From positions 69,953,086 to 70,017,085 of the forward strand of contig CM077668.1 in assembly GCA_039707655.1 (NCBI GenBank): a stretch of 64,000 bases of DNA. Reading direction: 5' to 3'. This document shows positions 55,491 through 64,000 of this stretch, one piece after another (position 1 is the stretch's first letter; the number at the start of each line of letters is the position of its first letter). Position numbers and translations under genes: made by a program. Below the pieces are notes generated by a model. The model was not told where the DNA came from and searched no databases. It saw only the letters and a program-made list of their open reading frames with translations. The DNA comes from Elymus sibiricus (lineage: Eukaryota; Streptophyta; Magnoliopsida; Poales; Poaceae).

Positions 55491-57131
55491 TGATACGTCT
55501 CCAACGTATCTATAATTTATGAAGTATTCATGCCATGTTTATAACAATTCTATATGGTTTTGGTATAATTTGATTAGAACTAACCCGGACAGACGCTGTT
55601 TTCAGCAGAATTGCCATGGTGCTATTTTTTGTGCAGAAATAAAAGTTCTTGGAATTTGATGAAACTTTTTGGAGATTTTTTATGGAAAAATAAAAAATAT
55701 TGGAACCAAGACCCACTGGAGGGGGCCACCCAGTGCCCACGAGGCACCAGGGCACGCCACCCCCCCAGGCGCGCCCTGGTACCTCGTGGGGCGCACGTGG
55801 CTCCGTCTGAACTGATTCCAACGCTGAAAAATCTTATAAATAGAGAAACCCCAAAAAATAACCCTAGAACTTTGACTCCGCCGCCGCAAGCCTCTGTACC
55901 TTCACGATCTCATCTACAGCCCTTTTCCGGCACCCTGCCGGAAGGGGGAATCATCACCGGAGGCCATCTTCATCATCCTGGCGGTCTCCATGACGAGGAG
56001 GGAGTAGTTCACCCTCGGGCCTGAGGGTATGTACTAGTAGCTATGTGTTTGATCTCTCTCTCTCGTGTTCTTGATATGGCACGATCTTGATGTATCGTGA
56101 GCTTTGTTAATATAGTTGGATCATATAGTGTTTCTTCCCTCTCTATTTTTGTTGTGATGAACCGAATCTTTTCCCTTTGAGGTTTCGTTATTGTCGGATT
56201 GAATATTCAGATTTGAGAACACTTGATGTATGACTTGCATGTGAATACCCGTGGCGACAATGGGGTATTATATTGATTCACTTGATGTATGTTTTGGCAC
56301 TCAACTCGCGGATTCCCGAGGTGACATTGGGGTAATCTACGCATAGGGGTTGATGCACGTTTTCATTATCTTTTCTCCGATAGAAACTTTGGGGTGCTCC
56401 TTGGAGTTCTTTGTGTGGATTGAATATTAAGATTATGAAGTTGTTTGATGCATATAGTATAATCAACTCACGGATACTTGTGGTGACACTGGAGTATCTA
56501 GTTGACATTAGAGTTGGTTGATGTGTATCATATGGTGTTATTTTAGTACAAACTCTAGGGCTGTTTGTGACACTTATAGGAATAGCTCAATAGATCGATC
56601 GGAAAGGATAACTTTGAGGTGGTTTCATACCCTACAAACAATTTCTATCTTATGTTCTCCGCTAATGGGAACTTGGGAGTGATTCTTTATCGCAGGTTGA
56701 GGGATGGTTATATGATCCAATTATATTAGCATTGTTGAGAGATTGCACTAGTGAAAGTATGAACCCTAGGCCTTGTTTTTAAGCATTGCAATACCTTTTG
56801 TGCTCACTTTTGTTACTTGCTACCTTGCTGTTTTTATATTTTCAGATTACAAAAACCTATATCTACTATCCATACTACACTTTTATCACCATCTCTTCGC
56901 CGAGCTAGTGCACCTATACAATTTACCATTGTATTGGGTGTGTTGGGGACACAAGAGATTTCTTGTATTTGGTTGCAGGGTTGTTTGAAAGATACCATCT
57001 TCAACCTACACCTCCCACGGATTGATAAACCTTAGGTCATCCACTTGAGGGGAAATTGCTACTGTCCTACAAAACTTTGCGCTTGGAGGCCCTACACAAG
57101 TCTACAAGAATAAGTTGTGTAGTAGACATCA
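55491..57131 (+). repeat. 3' LTR of element B (1641 bp)
   Basis: Partner of 40041-41682, with TATAAATA at 55835-55842 and the U3 hairpin at about 55737-55790. Followed by GGACC and the tail of the element C LTR. Confidence 0.95.
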
Positions 57132-57170
57132 GGACCCCTACCCCGAGGTCAGCCGATTTTTACACCGACA

Positions 57171-57348
57171 CTCGATATTTTTTAAATGCTACAAATTAAA
57201 GATTACCTAACTAAAATCCTTTTTGTCCTCAACGTACAACACATACTTGGCATTCTTATCGATCAAAACTTTCATGGTCGGGCCAGTCGTGACCATGATG
57301 GTGGTGGCTACTTATAGAATGATTTTTCTAGTAATTAGGATGGGTTCT
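57171..57348. other. Residual low-copy DNA between elements C and E
   Basis: TTTTTTAAATGCTACAAATTAAAGATT (about 57178-57204) matches the DNA just upstream of the GARP-like exon of copy 2 (18786-18813), then passes directly into the DUF674-like fragment and TAATTAGGATGGGTTCT (compare 18433-18450). It is thus a third, shortened copy of the duplicated segment lacking the GARP-like exon, and it ends at the E insertion site (candidate duplication GTTCT, 57344-57348). Confidence 0.7.
57207..57296 (-). pseudogene. DUF674-like N-terminal fragment 2
   Basis: Encodes TGPTMKVLIDKNAKYVLYVE followed by DKKDFS and a TAG at 57207-57209. Very similar to 18286-18393, including the Met-Lys-Val-Leu-Ile-Asp-Lys core, and likewise limited to the first 25-30 residues. 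Its upstream side matches the same duplicated segment. Confidence 0.5.
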
Positions 57349-58907
57349 TGCTACTTGTAGCTTGCGTTGGTTTTATCCCCGAAGAGGAAGGGATGATGCA
57401 GCATAGCAGAGGTAAGTATTTCCCTCAGTTATGAAACCAAGGTTATCGAGCCAGTAGGAGAATCACGCAACACCTCGTTAGCAGCACCTGCACACAAACA
57501 GCAAATCCTTGCACCCAACGCAAACGAGGGGTTGTCAATCCCTCGGCTGTAAATTGCAAGATTAAATTGTATGTGATAGATAGATTGAAACAAAAATACA
57601 AATAAAATAAATAAAGAAAAAGTGCAGAAATATTTTTAGGGTTTTAGTAATATGATTTAGATAGACCCGGGGGCCATAGTTTTCACTAGAGGCTTCTCTC
57701 AAGAAAATAGCATACGGTGGGTAGACAAATTACTGTTGGGCAATTGATAGAAAAGCAAATAATCATGACGATATCCAAGGCAATGATCATGTATATAGCC
57801 ATCATGTCCCAGATAAGTAGACCGACTCATGCCTGCATCTACTACTATTACTCCACACATCGACCGTTATCCAGCATGCATCTAGTGTATTAAGTCCATA
57901 AAGAACGGAGTAACGCCTTAAGAACGATGACATGATGTAGACAAGATAAACTCACGCATGAATAAACCCCATCTTTTTACCCTTAATAGAAATGATACAT
58001 ACGTGTCATGTCCCTTTCTGTCACTGGGATTGAGCACCGCAAGATCGAACCCATTACAAAGCACCTCTTCCCATGGCAAGATAAATCAATCTAGTTGGCC
58101 AAACCAAATCAATAGATTGGAGAAGAAATAAGAAGCTATAATAATCATGCATAAAAGAGTTCAAAGAAAACTCAAATAATATTCATGGATAATCTGATCA
58201 TAAACTCACAATTCATCGAATCCCAACAAACACACCGCAAAAAGTGATTACATCGTATAGAACTCCAAGAACATCGAGGAAAACATTGTATTGAAGATCA
58301 AAAAGAGAGAATAAGCATCTAGCTACTAACTATGGACCCGAAGGTCTGTGGTAAACTACTCACGCATCATCGGAAGGGCGGCAAGGTTGATGTAGAGCCC
58401 CTCCGTGATCGATTTCCCCTCCGGCGGAGTACCGGAGAAGGCCTCCAGATGGGATCTCTCGAGAACAGAAACTTGCGGCGGCGGAAAAAGTATTTCGTGG
58501 ACTCCCCTAAGGGTTTCTGATTTTTCTGGAATTTATAATGGTGGAATTAGGTCAAACGGAGCTCTGTGGGCCCCATGAGGAACCAAGGCACGCCTGCCCC
58601 CCCCAGGCACGTCCTAGTGCCTCGTGGGCACCCCCTGGGGCTTCTGGCCTTCTTCCGAAGCTTCTAATGTTTATCTTGTCCAGAAAAAATTCTCCAAAAA
58701 GTTTTGTGGCATTTGGACTTCGTTTGGTATTGATTTTCTGTAAAACAAAAACAGGGCAGAAAACAACAACTGGCACTGGGCACTAGGTTAATAGGTTAGT
58801 CTCCAAAAATGATATATAATTTCTGTAAATGTATATAAAAACATCCAAGATTGATAATATAACAGCATGGAACAATAAAAAATTATAGATACGTTGGAGA
58901 CGTATCA
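57349..58907 (-). repeat. 3' LTR of element E (1559 bp)
   Basis: Begins TGCTACTTGTAGC on the plus strand and ends ACGTATCA at 58907. The visible part of the other LTR (63598-64000) matches its first 400 bp almost perfectly. TATAAAT on the minus strand at 58531-58537; U3 hairpin on the minus strand within about 58565-58632, with several G-T wobble pairs. Confidence 0.93.
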
Positions 58908-61346
58908 GCATCCCCAAGCTTAATTCCTGCTCGTCCTCGAGTAGGTAAATGATAAAAACAGAATTTTTGATGTGGAATGCTACCTAACATATTCATCATA
59001 TTTTGTTTTCTTTTGTAGCATGGACATTGGACTTGAATGATTCAAAGCAATAGTCTATAATTTGACATGAAGATATAAATACTCAAGCATGCTAACAAGC
59101 AACCATGTCTTTCAAAATATCAACGCTAAAGAGAGTTATCCCTAGCCCATTATGCTCAATCATTGATCCATTCATGAAACACACTCAAATATTAGCTACA
59201 TCCAATGCACAAGTATGACAATAGTGCTCTCTAGTTGGTGCTTTTGTAAGAGAAGATGGAGACTCAAATAAAAATAAAAATTGCATAAAAGTAAATAGAT
59301 AGGCCCTTCGTAGAGGGAAGCAGAGATTTGTCAAATGTGCCAGAGCTCAAAGCTGAAATTAAAGAGATAAAAATATTTTGAGAGGCATGCTTTTCCTGTC
59401 AATGAAAACGACCGAGAATTCCCAATATTTTCCATGCTAGACACATCATAGGCGGTTCCCAAACAGAAAGTAAAGTTCATTTCCTTTCCACCATTTCTTT
59501 CACAATCCATGGCTAGCCATATCCGAGGGTGCCCTCCAAACCAACACTTTCCAAGGATTTTTGTTGTTATTATTTTTGATTTCATTGTGGGACTGGGCAT
59601 CCCTATTACCGGCCACTCTCTCGTGCAATGACAAGTGAATAAACACTCATCGTGAGAATAACACACCTAGCATGGAAAATAATGGCCACCCCCTGCCGCT
59701 TCATGAGCGGTACGGGCACACAAAACGGAAAAATTATTTTGAAAATTAGAGTTGGCACACGCAAATTTACTTGGAACGGCATTGAAATACCGCATATAGG
59801 TAGATATAGTGGACTCATTTGGCACAACTTGGGTTTAAGGATTTTGGATGCACAAGTAGTATCTCCGCTTAGTACAAATGAAGGCTAGCAAATAGATTGA
59901 GAAGCAAACAACCAAAAAGAAAAAACGGTCATAAACATGCATTGAACATAACTAACACCGAATAATGCACCATAAGTAGGATATAATTTCGTTGCATAAC
60001 TATTGACTTGATGTGCATGTATAGGGAATCACAAACCTTAACACTAATATTCTTACTAAATAACAATTACTCACTAACATGACTCACATATTATCATTTC
60101 CATATTGCAAAACTATTGCAAGGAATCACACTTATCATATCCAATGATCTATATGAAAGTTTTTATTATATCCCTCTTGAATATTCATCACTTTGGGACC
60201 AAATTCATATCTTGTGCAAATTACCGTTACTATCACCAACTCTCAAAAAGATATAAGTGAAGCATGAGAGTGCAAATATTTCTTCAAAATATAACCACCA
60301 CCGTGCTCAAAAAGATTTAAGTGAAGCACTAGAGCAACTGCCTAGCTCAAAAAATTGAAGTGAAGCACATAGAGTATTCTAACAAATTATGATGAACGTG
60401 TGGCTCTCTCAAAATAGGTGTGTTCAGCAAGGATGATTGTGACAAACTAAAAAGAAAACAAAGCAAAGACTCATATAATACAAGACGCTCCAAGCAAAAC
60501 TCATATCATGTGATGAATTAAAATATAGCTCCAAGTAAAATTACCGATGGTTGGTAGAAGAAAGAGGGGATGCCTTCCGGGGCATCCCCAAGCTTAGACG
60601 CTTGAGTCTTCCTTGAATATTACCTTGGGGTGCCTCGGCCATCCCCAAGCTTAGGCTCTTACCACTCCTTATTCCTTCATCCATCGTGATCTCACCCAAA
60701 ACTTGAAAACTTCAATCACACAAAACTTAACAAAACCTTCGTGAGATCCGTTAGTATGACAAAATAAATCACTACTTTAAGTACTGTTGCAAACCCATTC
60801 ATATTTTATTTTTACATTATACCTACTGTACTCTAACTTCACCATGGTTTATACCCCCGATACAATCCATAGATTCATCAAAACAAGTAAGTAGTGCATC
60901 AAAAACAAAATCTGTCAAAAACAGAACAGTCTGTAGCAATGTATTTAAAAGCCATACTTCTGTAACTCCAACAATTCTGAAAAATTAGCACCACGTGGGC
61001 AATTCATATACCAATACTGTGTAAAAAATTAAGATTTTTTCGATGCCACACTACAGAAACAAAATTCGGGCACTGGACGCAAAACTTTCTGTTTTCCAAA
61101 AAGCATCAATTATACTATCTTCCAAATCATCCCAAAGGCTTCACTTGGCACAAACACTAATTAAAAACACAAAAATACAATCATACCAGTAGCATATTTT
61201 GAAAACACACAATAACAGAAAACATTTATTTTATTCATTGGGTTGCCTCCCAACAAGCGCTATTGTTTTATGCCCCTAGCTAGGCACAATGCATAGTTTC
61301 AAGTATTGTCATCTTTCAAGTTGATTCCATAAGTGGCACTCATAAT
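58908..61346 (-). other. Element E 3' non-coding region
   Basis: The minus-strand polypurine tract GGAATTAAGCTTGGGGATGC (58908-58927) adjoins the LTR. The module at 59300-59875 is the close relative of 14635-15215 in element A. The perfect stem-loop 60566-60589 equals that of element B. Its minus-strand order (protease, TGGGAGGCAACCCAATG at about 61237, stem-loops, module, polypurine tract) parallels element B. No enzyme domain is seen. Confidence 0.75.
60566..60589 (-). other. Conserved stem-loop in element E 3' region
   Basis: Minus strand GGGGATGCC-CCGGAA-GGCATCCCC, identical in stem and loop to 53144-53167 of element B. A second, imperfect GGGGATGGCC...GGCACCCC pair follows at about 60630-60655. 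Confidence 0.7.
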
Positions 61347-62408
61347 TTATTCATATGGTGCTTTAATTATTTTTCTAGGGAAATTATCCATACCCTTCTT
61401 TAATGGAAATTGAAATTTTATATTCCCTTCTTTCATGTCAATAACGGCACCAATGGTTCGTAAGAACGGTCTACCAAGTATTATGGGGCAAGAAGAATTG
61501 CATTCAATGTCAAGTACAATAAAATCAACGGGAAAATAGTTCCTATTTGCAAGAATAAGAACATCATTAATTCTACCCAAAGGCTTTTTAATAGTAGAAT
61601 CCGCCAAGTGCAAATTAAGAGTACATTCATCTATATTGGTAAAACCTAGCACATCACATAAAGATTTTGGAATTATGGAAACGCTAGCACCCAAATCACA
61701 TAAAGCATTGCACTCATAATTTTTAATTTTATCTTTAATGGTGGGCTCCCATTCATCATATAATTTTCTAGGAATTGAAATTTCTAGTTCTAGCTTTTCT
61801 TCTAACGCTTTCAGCATTGCTTCTACGATGTGTTTAGTAAAAGCCTTGTTTTGCTCATAAGCGTTGGGTGAATTTAACATGGATTGTAACAAAGAAATGC
61901 ACTCAATCAAAGAACAATTATCATAATTAAAATCTTTGTAATCCAAGAGAGTGGGCACACCGCTATTTAAAGTTTTTACCTCTCCAAACCCACTTTTAGT
62001 AATTTTTTCATTAAGATTTTCACCCTCCGAATTATGGGAACGCCTTCTAGCTAAAGTTGACTCTTTTTCAGTCCCCTTTTCATAAAGTTTTATATTGATA
62101 AACAAAGAATCAATGGATGAAACACCAATCATTTTAATATCCTCATCATTACTATGATAAAAACCAGGAGGAATCGCTTTTTCTAAAAATTCTCGTTTAG
62201 CTTTTAGCATGGCGGTTCTTTTCTTGCTCTCATCCATGGAGACATATAAAGCTTTAATTGATTCACTAATATCAATTTTAGGTGCCAAAATTTTAGTCTT
62301 AAGATTTTCCACATCATGAATAATTCTATCAATGCTCCTAGACATATCATCAAGTTTACTCAATTTTTCTTCTATCGTAGTGTTGAAAACTTTTTGAGCA
62401 TTAATAAA
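61347..62408 (-). pseudogene. Protease region of element E
   Basis: Open from about 62408 (ATG 62363) to TGA 61347-61349. The N-terminal half is a Lys/Glu-rich linker. The protease has ALCDLGASVSIIPKSLCDVL near residues 219-239 and CPIILGRPFLRTIGAVIDM near 290-308, both intact Athila-type motifs. A TAA at 62409-62411 separates it from the preceding gag segment, which in the family is one polyprotein. After the protease the frame ends, and pol is absent. Confidence 0.85.
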
Positions 62409-62553
62409 TTATTTAATATTACTTTCAAGATCAGAGGGCATCCTATTATTATTATTATAAGAATTACCATAAGGATTGCCATAATTATTAGAGGAATTTC
62501 CAGGAAATGGCCTAGCATTAATTACCTCTATAAGCATTATTATTGAAATTGTT

Positions 62554-63384
62554 TCACAAGACAAAATTCACATCTACGGGATAATTATTTTGCTCAATCA
62601 AAGTGGACAATGGCACATCATTAGGATCAACATGAGCATTTTTACTCGCAACCAATTTCATAAGCGCATCAACTTTATCACTCAAAGTACTAATTTCTTC
62701 AATAGAATTCACCTTTTTACTAGTAGGAGTTCTTTCAGTATGCCATTGTGAATAATTTGCCATAATATTATCAAGGAATTTAGTATCTTCTCCCAAAGTA
62801 ATTTCCATAAAAGTACCACCCGCGCCGGAGTCTAAAGGATTTCTAGAAACAAAATTCAATCCCGCATAAAAAATTTGTATGATCATCCATAAATTTAAAC
62901 CATGAGTAGGGCAATTTCTTATCATTAATTTCATCCTCTCCCAAGATTGGGCAACATGTTCATGATCAAGTTGCTTAAAATTCATAATTTGATTTGTAAG
63001 AGAAATAATTTTCGCGGGAGGAAAATACTTTGTAATAAAAGCATCTTTACACCTATCCCAAGAGTCGATACTATTTCGTGGTAAAGATGAAAACCAAATT
63101 TTTGCACGATCTCGCAATGAGAATGGGAATAATTTTAATTTCACAATATCATTATCCACATCTTTTTTCTTTTGCATGTCACACAATTCTATGAAAGTGT
63201 TAAGATGGGATGCAGCATCTTCATTAGGACTACAGGAAAATTGATCTTTCATGACAAGATTTAACAAAGCGGCATTAATATCACAAGTCTCCGCACTAGA
63301 GGCGGGAGGAGCAATCGGAGTACAAATAAAATCATTATTATTAGTATTGGAAAAATCACAAAATTTTGTATTTGTTTGAGACAT
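62554..63384 (-). pseudogene. gag of element E
   Basis: Likely start ATG 63382-63384 (MSQTNTKF...), with an upstream in-frame ATG at 63429. The retrotransposon gag domain is clear: KLKLFPFSLRDRAKIWFSSL, then FITKYFPPAKI, QSWERMKLMIRNCPTHGL and NPLDSGAGG. It ends at TAG 62554-62556. Downstream DNA to 62412 still encodes an Asn/Gly-rich stretch (GNPYGNSYNNNN) in another frame, showing a frameshift or stop before the linker. It would form virus-like particles with a trans-supplied pol. Confidence 0.85.
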
Positions 63385-63568
63385 CGTGACTACGCAAACA
63401 AGATAACAAGCAAGCAAACAAGCAAACAAGAAAAAGGCAAACGGAAAATATTTTTGTATTTTTGTAAAATTGTTTTAGAAGTGGGGGAGATGAAAATGAG
63501 AGGCAAATAAAATAAATGCAAGGAGATGAGAGTTTATGCAAAGGTACTTGATAGATGTTGATGATGTC

Positions 63569-63586
63569 TCCCCGGCAACGGCACCA
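63569..63586 (-). other. Primer binding site of element E
   Basis: Minus strand TGGTGCCGTTGCCGGGGA, one base different from the tRNA-Asp site of A and B, 11 bp from the LTR edge at 63598. Confidence 0.82.
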
Positions 63587-63597
63587 GAAATTCTTCC

Positions 63598-64000
63598 TGC
63601 TACTTGTAGCTTGCGTTGGTTTTATCCCCGAAGAGGAAGGGATGATGCAGCACAGCAGAGGTAAGTATTTCCCTCAGTTATGAAACCAAGGTTATCGAAG
63701 CAGTAGGAGAATCATGCAACACCTCGTTAGCAGCACCTACACACAAACAACAAATCCTTGCACCCAACGCAAACGAGGGGTTGTCAATCCCTCGGCGGTA
63801 AATTGCAAGATTAAATTGTATGTGATAGATAGATAGATTGAAACAAAAATAAAAAATAAAATAAATAAAGAAAAAGTGTAGCAATATTTTTAGGGTTTTA
63901 GTAATATGATTTAGATAGACCCGGGGGCCATAGTTTTCACTAGAGGCTTCTCTCAAGAAAATAGCATACGGTGGGTAGACAAATTACTGTTGGGCAATTG
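63598..64000 (-). repeat. 5' LTR of element E, inner 403 bp only
   Basis: Matches 57349-57750 with very few differences (for example an extra ATAG near 63825). The window ends inside it, so the outer boundary and the target-site duplication cannot be checked. Confidence 0.92.

Larger units (their letters stand above)
40041..57131 (+). mobile_element. LTR retrotransposon B (Gypsy-type LTRs, non-autonomous)
   Basis: LTRs start TGATACGTCTCCAACG and end GACATCA, and the duplications GGACC (40036-40040 and 57132-57136) flank it. Internally: tRNA-Asp-type primer site, one long ORF, and a long non-coding 3' region with repeats. There is no protease, reverse transcriptase or integrase. Element F (42983-52141) is nested in the ORF. 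The two LTRs differ by roughly 4-5% in their first 470 bp by my count, so B is older than its low-indel lengths (1642 and 1641 bp) suggest. Confidence 0.95.
21939..57170 (+). mobile_element. Gypsy retrotransposon C, 5'-truncated, split by CACTA-1 and element B
   Basis: Visible pieces are 21939-24529, 35698-40040 and 57132-57170. In order: gag and protease remnants (+ strand), a non-coding stretch, an intron-containing ORF on the opposite strand, a polypurine tract and a 3' LTR (39582-40040 continuing 57132-57170, ending ACACCGACA). No 5' LTR precedes gag; the join at about 21939 to a CACTA-like scrap suggests a deletion. There is no reverse transcriptase or integrase. CACTA-1 sits near the 3' end of the antisense ORF and element B sits inside the LTR. 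Confidence 0.8.
57349..64000 (-). mobile_element. LTR retrotransposon E (Gypsy, Athila-like gag-protease), truncated by window edge
   Basis: Minus-strand element: 3' LTR 57349-58907, 3' non-coding region, protease, gag, primer site, and the inner part of the 5' LTR from 63598 to the window end. LTRs read TGATACGTCTCCAACG...AAGTAGCA, the same group as the solo LTR at 20375-21913. No reverse transcriptase or integrase lies between protease and 3' LTR. Confidence 0.92.

Overview
This window is plant nuclear DNA. Its nested, methylation-decayed transposons, its LTRs beginning TGATACGTCTCC, its tRNA-Asp primer sites and its CACTA elements with GCGCTACTG-rich ends all fit a Triticeae grass (wheat, Aegilops or barley type). 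That attribution is inference from TE style; no single-copy marker gene proves the species. I see no intact host gene, rRNA, true tRNA or CRISPR. Almost everything is transposable element, and several insertions close exactly on their target-site duplications (TSDs).

Layout. (1) 1-279 and 16927-17016 are the two visible parts of a CACTA element whose left end lies outside the window. It is split by LTR element A (280-16921, + strand, TSD GTATC), an Athila-lineage Gypsy with gag-protease and an env-like ORF. The protease of A is split between two codons by CACTA-2 (4222-11468, TSD GTT), a non-autonomous element carrying a fragment of ribosomal protein uS7. (2) 17017-20329 and 57171-57348 are the only low-copy-looking DNA. 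They hold duplicated exon fragments resembling a GARP/type-B response-regulator gene, plus DUF674-like fragments on the minus strand, all broken. (3) 20375-21913 is a solo LTR (minus, TSD GTAGG) inside a CACTA-like fragment. (4) About 21939-57170 is a 5'-truncated Gypsy, C: gag-protease remnants, an antisense intron-containing ORF, and a 3' LTR. C was entered by CACTA-1 (24530-35697, TSD GTC), which carries decayed TNP2 and Ptta/Ulp1-like genes and a small viroplasmin-like ORF. Its 3' LTR was entered by LTR element B (40041-57131, TSD GGACC). (5) B was entered by F (42983-52141, TSD ACAAG), a LARD-type retrotransposon with LTRs of about 4.3 kb around only 574 bp. F splits one long ORF of B exactly between codons. 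(6) 57349-64000 is element E (minus strand), a gag-protease Gypsy whose second LTR is cut by the window edge.

How the parts work together. None of the LTR elements retains a visible reverse transcriptase, RNase H or integrase, so they look like a non-autonomous cohort that would need enzymes supplied in trans. A, B, E and the solo LTR share LTR starts and a U3 core (long hairpin, then a CTGACCTAATTCC-like box, then TATA); A, B and E also share the tRNA-Asp primer site, which the solo LTR lacks. The nesting gives a relative order: C before CACTA-1 and before B; B before F; outer CACTA before A before CACTA-2.

The most interesting observations are: the U3 hairpin conserved with a compensatory base change; an apparent internal U3-like segment plus splice acceptor ahead of the env-like ORF of A; a duplicated 5' module in front of both CACTA-1 genes; the viroplasmin/transmembrane ORF of CACTA-1; conserved non-coding 3' modules; and the extreme LTR/internal ratio of F.
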